Positions 23,461 to 33,400 of a DNA stretch of 64,000 nt are shown here, one piece after another. Location of the stretch: positions 1,769,001-1,833,000 of the forward strand of contig NZ_CP063832.1 of the NCBI RefSeq assembly GCF_023277925.1. The letters run 5' to 3'. Numbering within the stretch: the first letter of the stretch is position 1; each line of letters starts with the position of its first letter. Both the position numbers and the translations under genes were made by a program. This DNA comes from Pseudomonas entomophila. GTDB lineage: Bacteria > Pseudomonadota > Gammaproteobacteria > Pseudomonadales > Pseudomonadaceae. The notes under the pieces are model-generated. The model was not told the DNA's origin. It made no database searches and was given only the letters and a program-made list of their open reading frames with translations.

Positions 23461-24270
23461 ATGCTCCTGACCCCCAACGCCATGGGCCGCCCGCTGCGCA
23501 CGGGCCTGTACCTGACCACCGGGCTGATCGCGGCGTTCCTGTTGCTGCCGATCCTGTTCATCGTCCTGCTGTCGTTCGGCTCTTCGCAGTGGCTGGTGTT
23601 TCCACCGCCAGGCTGGACCCTCAAGTGGTACGGCCAGTTCTTCTCCAACCCCGAATGGATGGACGCCGCCCTGGCCAGCCTCAAGGTCGCCGTGCTGACC
23701 ACCCTCGCCGCCGTGGCCCTGGGCCTGCCCACCGCCTTCGCCCTGGTGCGCGGGCGCTTCCCCGGCCGCGAACTGCTATACGGGCTGTTCACCCTGCCGA
23801 TGATCGTGCCGCTGGTGATCATCGCCGTGGCGGTGTATGCGCTGTTCCTCAAGCTGGGCTACACCGGCACGCTGGTCGCCTTCGTGGTCAGCCACGTGAT
23901 CGTCGCCCTGCCCTTCACCATCATCTCGATCATCAACTCGCTCAAGCTGTTCGACCAGTCGATCGAGGACGCCGCGGTGATCTGCGGTGCCTCGCGCCTG
24001 CAGGCGATCATCAAGGTGACCTTCCCGGCCATCCGCCCGGGGATGATCGCCGGTGGCCTGTTCGCCTTCCTGGTGTCCTGGGACGAAGTGGTGCTCAGCG
24101 TGATGATGGCCAGCCCCGAACTGCAAACCCTGCCCGTGAAGATGTGGACCACCCTGCGCCAGGACCTGACCCCGGTCATCGCCGTCGCCTCGACGCTGCT
24201 GATCGGCCTGTCGGTACTGATCATGGTCATCGCCGCCGCCCTGCGCCGGCGCAACGAAGTCAGCGCCTGA
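23461..24270 (+). CDS. Polyamine-type ABC importer permease 2 (PotC/PotI-like)
   Basis: Inner-membrane permease of 269 aa with six hydrophobic segments. The family motif WLVFPPPGWTLKWYGQFF occurs early and EDAAVICGASRLQAIIKVTF is the EAA coupling loop (about residues 175-195). VSWDEVVLSVMMASPELQTLP is also characteristic of the PotC/PotI branch. It follows the first permease by 6 nt and precedes the ATPase gene by 19 nt, consistent with one operon. Confidence 0.87.
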   Translation: MLLTPNAMGRPLRTGLYLTTGLIAAFLLLPILFIVLLSFGSSQWLVFPPPGWTLKWYGQFFSNPEWMDAALASLKVAVLTTLAAVALGLPTAFALVRGRFPGRELLYGLFTLPMIVPLVIIAVAVYALFLKLGYTGTLVAFVVSHVIVALPFTIISIINSLKLFDQSIEDAAVICGASRLQAIIKVTFPAIRPGMIAGGLFAFLVSWDEVVLSVMMASPELQTLPVKMWTTLRQDLTPVIAVASTLLIGLSVLIMVIAAALRRRNEVSA

Positions 24271-24289
24271 GCGCCCGGAGACAACAACA

Positions 24290-25402
24290 ATGAGTGCAGT
24301 GATGAAAGACGATGCGCGCGGCTTGCCCCTGGTCAGCCTGCGCAACCTGAACAAGCACTACGGCGACTTCGCCGCGGTGGACAACATCGACCTGGATATC
24401 CAGGACGGCGAGTTCCTCACCTTCCTCGGCTCCAGCGGCTCGGGCAAGTCCACCACGCTGTCGATGCTGGCCGGGTTCGAGACCCCGAGCAGCGGCGAGA
24501 TCCTGGTCCAGGGCCAGTCGCTGGTGAACGTGCCGCCGCACAAGCGCGGTATCGGCATGGTGTTCCAGCGCTACTCGCTGTTCCCGCACCTGAACGTGCG
24601 CGACAACATCGCCTTCCCCCTGGCCATCCGCAAGCACAGCGCGAGCGAGATCGCCAAGCGCGTGGACGCCATGCTCAAGCTGGTGCAGCTGGAGCCGTTC
24701 GCCCACCGGCGCCCTGCCCAGCTCTCCGGTGGCCAGCAGCAGCGCGTGGCGATTGCCCGGGCGCTGGTGTACGAGCCGCGCATCCTGCTGATGGACGAAC
24801 CGCTCGGGGCGCTGGACAAGAAGCTGCGCGAGGACCTGCAAGACGAGCTGCGTCAGCTGCATCGGCGCCTGGGCATCACCATCGTCTACGTGACCCACGA
24901 CCAGGAGGAAGCGATGCGCCTGTCGCAGCGCATCGCCATCTTCAGCCATGGGCGGATCGTGGGGCTGGGCACGGGCTACGACCTCTACCAGAACCCGCCC
25001 AATGCCTTCGTCGCCTCGTTCCTGGGCAACTCCAACTTCCTGCGGATCACGGCCAGTGGTAATGGCGCGGGCAGTTTCGAGGGGCAACCAGTGGCGATTC
25101 GTCTGACACCGGGGTTGGCGAACGGGCAGGCCGCACAGGTCATGGTGCGGCCGGAAAAAGCAGTGGCGTTGACACTTGAGCAAGCGACACGCGAGCCGCT
25201 GCCTGGCGGCTGGAACGAGGTGGACGCCCGTGTCGGCGAGGTGCTGTTCCTGGGGGAAAGCCAGACCTGCCATGTAGTGACCCAGGGCGGGACGGAACTG
25301 ACGGTCAAGGCGTTGTCCGCCGCCGGCATGCCCATGCAGCCGGGCGACCGGGTCAAGGTGCGCTGGGCGCTGGCTGATGCCTGCATCTACACCGAGCTGT
25401 AG
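24290..25402 (+). CDS. Polyamine-type ABC importer ATPase (PotA-like)
   Basis: Cytoplasmic ATP-binding subunit of 370 aa. Walker [10 protein letters not shown] (near residue 50), Q-loop [11 protein letters not shown], signature [15 protein letters not shown], Walker [13 protein letters not shown], and the switch His in [10 protein letters not shown]. The C-terminal part (about 280-370) is a TOBE regulatory domain ([25 protein letters not shown]). GGAG precedes ATG 24290. Last gene of the operon; a REP pair follows at 25411-25488 between it and the convergent macB. Confidence 0.9.
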   Translation: MSAVMKDDARGLPLVSLRNLNKHYGDFAAVDNIDLDIQDGEFLTFLGSSGSGKSTTLSMLAGFETPSSGEILVQGQSLVNVPPHKRGIGMVFQRYSLFPHLNVRDNIAFPLAIRKHSASEIAKRVDAMLKLVQLEPFAHRRPAQLSGGQQQRVAIARALVYEPRILLMDEPLGALDKKLREDLQDELRQLHRRLGITIVYVTHDQEEAMRLSQRIAIFSHGRIVGLGTGYDLYQNPPNAFVASFLGNSNFLRITASGNGAGSFEGQPVAIRLTPGLANGQAAQVMVRPEKAVALTLEQATREPLPGGWNEVDARVGEVLFLGESQTCHVVTQGGTELTVKALSAAGMPMQPGDRVKVRWALADACIYTEL

Positions 25403-25410
25403 CTGAAAAG

Positions 25411-25488
25411 CTTTCGCCGGCAAGCCGGCTTCTACGGGTACAGCGCCGACTGCGCGCCTGTAGGAGCCGGCCTTGCCGGCGAATGGGC
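25411..25488. repeat. REP palindrome pair between convergent operons
   Basis: CTTTCGCCGGCAAGCCGGCT (25411-25430) and, inverted, TGTAGGAGCCGGCCTTGCCG (25459-25478) continuing into GCGAATGGG. It occupies the whole gap between the ABC ATPase stop and the macB stop and probably serves as a two-way transcription stop. Confidence 0.8.
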
Positions 25489-25489
25489 C

Positions 25490-27499
25490 TCAATCCCGCG
25501 CCAAGGCCTCGATCGGGTCCAACCGCGCGGCATTCCTCGCCGGCACGAAACCGAACACGATGCCGATCAGTGTCGAGCAGACGAACGCGGTCACGATCGA
25601 CCCCAGCGAGAACACCATTTCCCACTGCTTGACGAACAACGCGAACAGGTAGCCGATCCCGTACGACAGCCCGATCCCGATCACCCCGCCGATCAGGCAG
25701 ACCATCACCGCCTCCACCAGGAACTGCTGGCGGATATCCGACTGTCGCGCCCCCACCGCCATGCGGATGCCGATCTCGCGAGTACGCTCGGTCACCGACA
25801 CCAGCATGATGTTCATCACCCCGATGCCCCCCACCACCAGCGAGATCACCGCGATCAGTGACAGCAGCAGGGTCAGCGAGCGGCTGGTCTTCTGCACCGT
25901 CTGCATGATGCTGTCGAGGTTGTTGGTGAAGAAGTCCTTGGTGCCATGGCGCTGCAGCATCAGCTTGTTGACCTCCTCCTCCACCCGCTTGCTCGGCAGG
26001 CCGTCCTTGATCCGCACGCTGATGCTGTCCAGGTGGCGCTGGCCCAGCACCCGCCCGGCGGCGGTCTCGTAGGGCATCCACACGTTCAGCGAGTTGCCGG
26101 CGACGAACAGGTTCTTGTTCTCGGCAGTCACGCCGATCACCGTACACGGCAGGCTACCCACCAGGATCACCTGCCCCAGCGCCTCGACCCCGGGCGCGAA
26201 CAGGCGCTTGCGGGTGTTGTGGTCGATCACCACCACCTGCGCCTGGCGCCGGGCGTCGTCGGCGCTGAACACGATGCCCTCGGCCAGGGGGATGTTGCGT
26301 ACCTGGAAGTACTGCTCGCTGACCCCGTTGAGCTGCACGTCGGCGTCGATGTTGCGGTAGCGCACCAGCGAACCCTGGCCGATCACCGGGGTGGCGCTGT
26401 CGACGTAGTACAGCTCGTTGAGCGCGGTGACATCGGCCGGCGACAGGGTTTCGATGGCCTTGGCGCGGCTGTCACCAAAACTTTTGCCCGAGTAGATGTC
26501 GATGGTGTTGCTGCCGATCGCCTGGATATCCTTGAGCACATAGCCCTTGGCGCCCTCGCCGATCGCCGAGATCGACACCACCGAGGTGATGCCGATGATG
26601 ATCCCGAGCATGGTCAGCAAGGTACGCATGCGGTGCGAAATCAAGGCGATCCAGGCCATCTTGAAGGCCTCGCGGAACAGCCCGAGGCTGGCCACCAGCC
26701 GCCGTGGCGCCCGTTCGGCGGCCGGCTGCACCTCATCAACCGGCTTCGCCACCTCGCGCACCGTGCGCCGGTCGTCGACGATCTGCCCGTCGCTGACTTC
26801 GATGATGCGCTCGGCATGGGCGGCCACCTTGGGGTCGTGGGTCACCAGGATCACCGTGTGCCCGGCGGCGTGCAGTTCCAGCAGGATGTTCATCACCTCC
26901 TTGCCGCTGGCGGTGTCCAGGGCCCCGGTGGGCTCGTCGGCGAGGATCACCTCGCCGCCGTTCATCAGCGCCCGGCAGATGCTCACCCGTTGCTGCTGGC
27001 CACCGGACAACTGGCTGGGGCGGTTCGCCAGGTGCCCGGCCAGGCCCAACCGCGTCAGCAGTTCGCGGGCCCGTTGGTGGCGCCCGGCCTGGGGCACGCC
27101 GGCGTAGACCGCAGGGATCTCCACGTTGCGCAGGGCATCCAGGTGCGGCAACAGGTGATAGCGCTGGAAGATGAAACCGAAGTGGTCACGCCGCAGCGCG
27201 GCCAGGGCGTCGTCGTCCAGGTCGCGGGTTTCCTGGCCATTGACCTGGTAGCTGCCGCTGCTGGCGTGGTCCAGGCAACCAAGGATGTTCATCAGCGTCG
27301 ACTTGCCCGAGCCCGAGGCGCCGATGATCGCCACCAACTCGCCGGCACGGATCTGCAGGTCGATATCCTTGAGTGCCAGGAACTCGCGGTCGCCGGCCAT
27401 GAACCGCCGGCTCACGCCCGTCAGGCGCAACAGCGGCTGGCCCTGCGCCACCGCCCGCGTTCGCTGCGGCGACAACTCGACAGTCATGTCCATGGTCAT
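25490..27499 (-). CDS. macB: MacB-type ATPase/permease, lipopeptide export
   Basis: Inner-membrane protein of 669 aa in which an N-terminal ABC ATPase is fused to a four-span MacB permease. ATPase about 20-250: Walker A GASGSGKST, Q-loop FIFQRYHLLPHL, signature LSGGQQQRV, Walker B VILADEPTGALD. The permease begins HRMRTLLTMLGIIIGITSVV (first membrane span, about 290), then a large periplasmic domain and three C-terminal spans (LIAVISLVVGGIGVMNIMLV; ERTREIGIRMAVGAR; FVPARNAARLDPIEALA). ATG 27499 overlaps the macA stop (ATGA). Its place directly behind the NRPS genes matches other Pseudomonas lipopeptide clusters, where MacAB-type pumps export the product. No outer-membrane channel is encoded here. 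Confidence 0.9.
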   Translation of the reverse strand: MTMDMTVELSPQRTRAVAQGQPLLRLTGVSRRFMAGDREFLALKDIDLQIRAGELVAIIGASGSGKSTLMNILGCLDHASSGSYQVNGQETRDLDDDALAALRRDHFGFIFQRYHLLPHLDALRNVEIPAVYAGVPQAGRHQRARELLTRLGLAGHLANRPSQLSGGQQQRVSICRALMNGGEVILADEPTGALDTASGKEVMNILLELHAAGHTVILVTHDPKVAAHAERIIEVSDGQIVDDRRTVREVAKPVDEVQPAAERAPRRLVASLGLFREAFKMAWIALISHRMRTLLTMLGIIIGITSVVSISAIGEGAKGYVLKDIQAIGSNTIDIYSGKSFGDSRAKAIETLSPADVTALNELYYVDSATPVIGQGSLVRYRNIDADVQLNGVSEQYFQVRNIPLAEGIVFSADDARRQAQVVVIDHNTRKRLFAPGVEALGQVILVGSLPCTVIGVTAENKNLFVAGNSLNVWMPYETAAGRVLGQRHLDSISVRIKDGLPSKRVEEEVNKLMLQRHGTKDFFTNNLDSIMQTVQKTSRSLTLLLSLIAVISLVVGGIGVMNIMLVSVTERTREIGIRMAVGARQSDIRQQFLVEAVMVCLIGGVIGIGLSYGIGYLFALFVKQWEMVFSLGSIVTAFVCSTLIGIVFGFVPARNAARLDPIEALARD

Positions 27500-28650
27500 G
27501 CCCCCGCCTCGCCTGCCACCGGCTCGCCGATCACCACCCGGTCGCCCTCGGCCAGGCCCGCCTTGACCTGCACCTTGACGTTGTTGTTGATCCCGGCCTG
27601 CACCTTGCGCACCTGGGCGAAGCCCTTGGCGTCGAGCACCCGCACCGCGAAGCTGCCATCCTTGTCGCGTGGGCCCAGCGCCGCCACCGGCACGGTCAGC
27701 ACCCCTTGCGCGGTGTCGAGGACGATACGCACCTGGGCGGTCATCGAGATGCGCAGGCGGTGCTCGGGGTTGGGCACCTCGAACAGCGCGTTGTAGAACA
27801 CCGCGCTGGCCTGGCGGGACGCGCCGCTGCTCTTGTCGCTGCTTTCCAGGTAGTTCTGCGGCGCAGGCTCGGTGCCGCGCAGCTTGGCGTAGTAACGCTG
27901 GTCGTCACCGAGGATGGTGAAGTACACCTGCTGGCCGGGGCTGATGTGGATCACATCGGCCTCGGACACCTGCGCCTTGATGGTCATGGTGTCCAGGTCG
28001 GCGAGCTTGAGCAGTATCGGCGCCAGCTGGTTGGCGATCACGGTCTGGCCTTCCTGGGTGACGACCCCCACCACATGGCCATTGATCGGCGCGACGATGC
28101 GGGTGTAGCCCAGGTTGACCCTGGCCGTGTCGACCTGCACCTGGGCGCTCTTGATCTGCGCGTCCAGCGACAGCAGGTTGGCCTGCTGCACCTCGTACTC
28201 GGACTCGGCGTTTTCAAAGTCCTGTCGCGAGATCGACTCGTCCGTCTGCAGCACTTCGTAGCGCTCGTAGACCCGCTTGGCCTGCTTGAGCTTGGCCTGG
28301 GTCGAGCGGCGTTCGGCCTGTAGCTTCTCTGCGTCCACCTCGGCCTGGCGCAGGGTGTTGCGCAGCACCAGCGGGTCGATTTCGGCCAGCCACTGGCCTT
28401 CGGTGACTTTGTCGCCCAGCTTGACCTTCAGCGACTTGAGCTGCCCGGAAACCTGGGCACCGACATCCACCTGGCGGATTCCCTCCAGGGTGCCGGTAGC
28501 CAATACCGCGTTCTCGATGTCGCCCCGTTCGACCGTGGCGGTGATGTACTGCGGCGGCTTGGCCGGCGCCTGCACCGCGTACAGCACGATACCGGCGACC
28601 AGGGCGGCCGCGGCGCCCAGCGTGACCTTGCGAAACTTCGACTTTTCCAT
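27496..28650 (-). CDS. macA: MacA-type periplasmic adaptor, lipopeptide export
   Basis: Membrane-fusion protein of 384 aa, anchored by one N-terminal span (VTLGAAAALVAGIVLYAV). Lipoyl halves appear as VDVGAQVSGQLKSLKVKLGD and TRIVAPINGHVVGVVTQEGQ, flanking a long alpha-helical hairpin (about 100-180, Gln/Ala/Lys/Glu-rich). A beta-barrel (TIKAQVSEADVIHI) and a membrane-proximal domain follow. It bridges MacB to an outer-membrane channel encoded elsewhere. It starts 86 nt after etlC, with a REP-like palindrome in the gap, so it may be read through from the NRPS genes or have its own promoter. Confidence 0.9.
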   Translation of the reverse strand: MEKSKFRKVTLGAAAALVAGIVLYAVQAPAKPPQYITATVERGDIENAVLATGTLEGIRQVDVGAQVSGQLKSLKVKLGDKVTEGQWLAEIDPLVLRNTLRQAEVDAEKLQAERRSTQAKLKQAKRVYERYEVLQTDESISRQDFENAESEYEVQQANLLSLDAQIKSAQVQVDTARVNLGYTRIVAPINGHVVGVVTQEGQTVIANQLAPILLKLADLDTMTIKAQVSEADVIHISPGQQVYFTILGDDQRYYAKLRGTEPAPQNYLESSDKSSGASRQASAVFYNALFEVPNPEHRLRISMTAQVRIVLDTAQGVLTVPVAALGPRDKDGSFAVRVLDAKGFAQVRKVQAGINNNVKVQVKAGLAEGDRVVIGEPVAGEAGA

Positions 28651-28670
28651 GAGTTCCCACTACTGATCAG

Positions 28671-28720
28671 AGAGGGGCCGCGCTGCGGCCCTTTCGCGAC
28701 ACAAAGCCGCTCCCACAGAC
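28671..28720. repeat. REP-like palindrome between etlC and macA
   Basis: AGAGGGGCCGCGCTGCGGCC (28671-28690) followed by CTTTCGCGACACAAAGCCGC and TCCCACAG, the long form of the Pseudomonas REP. Its position within a same-direction gene series could reduce read-through into macAB. Confidence 0.6.
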
Positions 28721-28736
28721 AATCTTTCGCCTGGCT

Positions 28737-30446
28737 TCACGACAACCTCGTCTTCAAGGCCAAGGCCTGGCCGTCATGCCACCACGCCGCCAGGCTGAAC
28801 ACATCCGGCACCTTGAGGATGCTGAAGTGGTTGCCTGGCCCCTGCCACACCTCCAGGGTTGGCGTCAGTTGCCGCCAGCCCTCCTCCATGGCCCGTTGCT
28901 CGCGCTGGTTGCCAGCGGCATCCAGGGCCGGGTCGGTCACCAGCACCAGCCGCGCCAGGCCGTCGAAAGGCACCTGTGGCCGGTAGACTGTGCGCAACGC
29001 ACTGGCGAAGGTGCGTACCACGCCCGCCAGGGCCAGGGGCGTGGAGCGCGACGGCAACAGCCCGACCCGCACCATGGCCCCGTGCAATTGGTTCAATTGC
29101 ACATGGTCGTCCGCCTCGGCGAAGGCTTCGGCGGCAATGCCCAGCGACTTGCCGGTGGACAGCTGCAACGACTCGACCAGCCGCTGCAAGGCTTCGGTGA
29201 AGGTGTGCGGCTTGCCGCAACCGCCACCGCCGCCCGGCGCCTCGCTGTCGATCAGGGTCAACGACCGCACCTCGCGGCCCTTGGCCTGCAAGCGCGCCGC
29301 CATGGCATGCGCAACCCAGCCGCCAAACGAATGCCCGACCAGGTTCACTGGCCCCTGGGGGTAGAACGCTTCGATGGCCCGTACATGGCAATCCGCCGCG
29401 GCCTCCACGCTGCTGTGCGGCACTTCGCCTGCGGCCAGGCCCCTGGCCTGCAGCCCATGCACCGGCCAATCCTGGCCCAGGGCCTCGGCCAGCCCAATGA
29501 AGCTGGTGACGCTGTCCCCCGCGCCCGGCACGCAGAACACCGGCACATGCCCGGGCGTGCCGCTCTGGATCGCCAGCAGCGGCTGGTGGGCCGGCAACGC
29601 GTGGCCTTGCGCGGTCGCCATGGCCTGGGCGATGGCCTCGCCGAGCACCGCCGCGTTGGGCGCCTGGATCAAGCTCTGGTGGTCGCCGGGCACCGTCAGG
29701 CAGTGCAACACCTGCCCCGGAAGCGCTTCGGCCCAGCCCAGGGTCGGGCTGTCGCAGGCGACGCTGTTCTCGCGCTGCTCGGCCTTGAACAGGTGCAACG
29801 GCACCGGCAGCGGCGCCAGGTGGTAATGGGCCAGGGCGTGGCCGTGGGCGACATGGCGCTCGAAGAAGTGGCGCAGTTGCTCATCGCTGGCCTGGGCCAG
29901 GCCCGGTACCAGCAACTGGCGCTCGCGGCAGTGGGCGAGCAGCGCATCGAACGCCCTGTCGTCGCTTTGCAGTGCCTCGACTTGCGCCCGTTGCGCAGCC
30001 CCCGCCTCTCCCTGGTCCTGCCAGTGCAACCGGCAGTGCTGCAGCAATTGCGCCTCGGCCTGCCGCGGACCTTGCCAGCGCGCCTTGCCCTGGTCGACCA
30101 GGCGCGGCACATAGGTGTCGATCAGGCCGACGAAGGCCACCGCTTCGTCCGCCCCCAGCAACTGGGCGGCCACCTCGTACGCCAGCACCCCGCCAAACGA
30201 CCAGCCGGCCAGGTGGTACGGGCCATGCGGCTGCACCGCCCGGATCCGCCGCACCAGGCGCGCCGCCAGGCATTCCAGGGTGTACAACTGCGGCTGGCCG
30301 ACGGGGACGCCGGGTAGCCCGTAGATCGGGAAGTCACCCGGCACATGCCGGCCCAGGACCGGGAAGTACAGGTCCAGGCCGCTGAACTCGTGAAGCAGGA
30401 ACAGCGGCGGCAGGCTGCCCTCGGCACGCACGGTGACCAGGCTGTC
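28737..30446 (-). other. Tandem thioesterase domains of EtlC
   Basis: Thioesterase 1 at about 29628-30446 (nucleophile Ser4350, GWSFGG; His4523) and thioesterase 2 at about 28737-29585 (Ser4640, GHSFGG; His4806, GNHFSIL). Both retain Ser and His. The sequences are clearly different, so they are not a recent duplication. Confidence 0.85.
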
Positions 30447-33400
30447 GTCGTCCGTCCGCGCCTCACGCTCGCCCAGGCACTCGGCCAGTGCGGCGATGTT
30501 CGGATGCTGGAACAACTCCGCCAGGGTGGTGCGCAGCCCGCTACGCGCCATCTCGCTCACCAGGCGGATCGCCAGCAGCGAATGCCCACCCAGCTCGAAG
30601 AAGTTGTCATGCCGACCGACCCGTTCGACCTCCAGCACCTGCGCCCACAACGCCGCCAGGGTATGTTCCAGGGCATTGGCCGGGGCCTCGAAGGCAGCCA
30701 CCAGCATGTCCTGCGCGCCAGGCAGCGGCAGTGCCTTGCGGTCGACCTTGCCGTTGTTGGTCAGCGGCAGTGCCTCCAGTGCCACGAAGGCCGCTGGCAG
30801 CATGTACTCCGGCAGCCGCTCGCGCAGGAACGCCCGCACCTTCAGACCGTCGAGCGCCGGGTCGTGACGGGTGAACCAGGCCACCAGGCGCAGCGGCCCC
30901 TGTTCCAGGCGCAAGGCCTGCACCACCCCTTCATCCAACCCCGGGCATTGGGCCAGGTGCTGCTCGATCTCGCCCAGCTCTATGCGGAAGCCACGGATCT
31001 TGACCTGGTCGTCGTTACGCCCCAGGCACTCCAGCTGGCCGTCCGGGCGCCAGCGCGCCAGGTCGCCGGTACGGTACATCCGCGCGCCGGGAACAGCGCT
31101 GAACGGGTCGTCGAGGAAGCGCTCGGCGGTCAGTTGCGGGCGTTCGAGGTAACCCAGGGCCACGCCGTCGCCGCCGATGTACAGCTCCCCGGTCACCCCT
31201 TCGGGCAGCACCCGGCCCTGGTGGTCGAGCACATAGACCGTGGTGTTGCCAATGGGGCGGCCGATCGGCACGTGCTCGGCATCCTCGGCCAGCGCCCGCA
31301 CTTCATGGGTGGTGGCGAAGGTGGTGGTTTCCGTGGGCCCGTAGCAATGCACCAAGCGCACGTTCGGCGCCTGGGCCAGCAACGAACGGAAGGCGCCGGG
31401 GTCGCCACGCTCGCCGCCGCACAGCAGGATGCGCAGCCCGGCCAGGGCTTCGGGGATCAGTTGCACGTACTGGTTGAACAGTGCGGTGGTGACGAACAGC
31501 ACGCTGGCACCGCCCTCGCGCAAGGTGGCGCCGAAGCGTGCCGGCTCCAGCAGCGTCTGGTGATCGATCACCAGCACCTGGCCACCGTTGAGCAGCGCGC
31601 CCCAGACATCCAGGGTGGCGGCGTCGAACGCCGGGTTGGCGGCGAAGGCGATACGGTCCTGGGCATTGAAGTCGGCGTAGCCGTTGTTCAGTACCAGGCG
31701 GGTGATGCCCCGATGCGCGACACGCACCCCTTTCGGCGTGCCGGTGGAACCGGAGGTGTACATCACGTAGGCCACGTCGGCGGCGTCCACGGCCAGGCCC
31801 GGGTTGTGCCCGGGCTGGTCGTCGAGCGCCAGGCAATCGAGGTCGACGCGCCGCACACCCAGGTCCGCGGCAATACCGCCAAGGGTCAGCAGCGCCACCG
31901 CCTGGCAATCGAGCGCCATGAACGCCTGGCGCTCGGTGGGCGCGTTGATGTCCAGCGGCACATACACCGCGGCGCATTTGAGCACTGCCAACTGGGCCAC
32001 CAGCAATGGCAGCGAGCGCGGCAGCAGGACCGCCACGTGGTCACCCGGCGCCACGCCTTCGCCGATCAGCCAGTGGGCCAGCTGGTTGGCCTGCTCGTTG
32101 AGCTCGCCGTAGGTCAGCTGGCGTTCATCGTGCACCGCGGCGGGGGCCAGCGGGTGACGCGCCACGCGCTGTTCGAACAGGCGCTGCACCGGCTCTTCGC
32201 GTGGGTAGTCGCGGTCGCTGGCGTTGTACTCGACCAGCAAGCGCTGGCGCTCCTCGGCCGGGACGATGCCGAGCCGCTCCAGGCCCTGCTCCGGTGCCGA
32301 CTCCAGGGCTTGCAGCAGCCCTTGCACAGCGTGTTCGAGATAACCACACAAACGACCGGCGTCGATGCCTGGCGCGCACTGGGCGGAGAAACAGAAGGCC
32401 TCGCCCAGGTCGTCGATGCTCAGCACCAGCGGATAATTACTGCCTTCACGGGCTTGCAGCAGCTGGATGCCCGCCCAGGCCTGCGCGGCCTGCGCATCGG
32501 CACGCACAGCCGCAGCGCTGTGGCGATAGTTCAGCAAGGCACCGAACAGCGGCGCCCCGGGGGGCAGTGCACTGCAACGCTGGGCCAGGGCGAGCTGGGC
32601 ATGCTCATGCACCAATAGCCCGGTCAGGCGGCGATGGGTGTCGAGCACCGCCTCGCGCACCGACAGCCCGCTGACATCCAGGCGCAGCGGCAAGGTGTTG
32701 ATGAACATCCCCAGCGCCCGCTCCACCCCTTCGCCACCCTGCAGCCGGCCCAGCAACACCGTGCCGAAGACCACGCTGTCGCGCCCCGACAGCTGCCCCA
32801 GTACCAGCCCCCAGGCCAGGTGCAGCAGGCTGGCGGCGCCGACGCCAAGCTGGCGGGCCTGTTCGCGCAGCCGGCGTGACAGCGCATCGTCCAGCATTTG
32901 CCGGACCTCGGCCTCGGCGTCCTGGTGTGGGTGTGGATGGGCGCCGTAGGCCAAGGTCGGCTCGTCGATGTCGCCCAGCTGTTCACGGAAGTAAGCCTCA
33001 TGCTGGGCTTCATCCGCGCCTTGCAGCACCTGGGCGATGTAGTTGCGGTACGGCACTGGCGCGGGCAACTGATGTGCTTTACCGAGCAGGCAGGCTTGCA
33101 GTTCGGCACGCAGTACGTCTTGGGCGACGTGGTCCATGACCATGTGGTGGAACAGCAAGGTCGCCTTGATCGCACCGTTGCCCTGGGCCTGGTGGTGAAC
33201 CAGGCGCAGCAGGGGGGCGCGGGTCAGGTCCAGGCGCAGGGCTGGGGTTTCGCCGTCGCCGATGGCCACGACTTCCAGCGGGGCCCGGCGCCAGACCACC
33301 TGCACCGGCTGCGCCAGGCCCTCCCAGTACAGCGAGGTGCGCAGGATGTCGTGGCGCGCGATCACCTGGTCCAAGGCACGCTGCAAGGTCGCCAGGCGTT

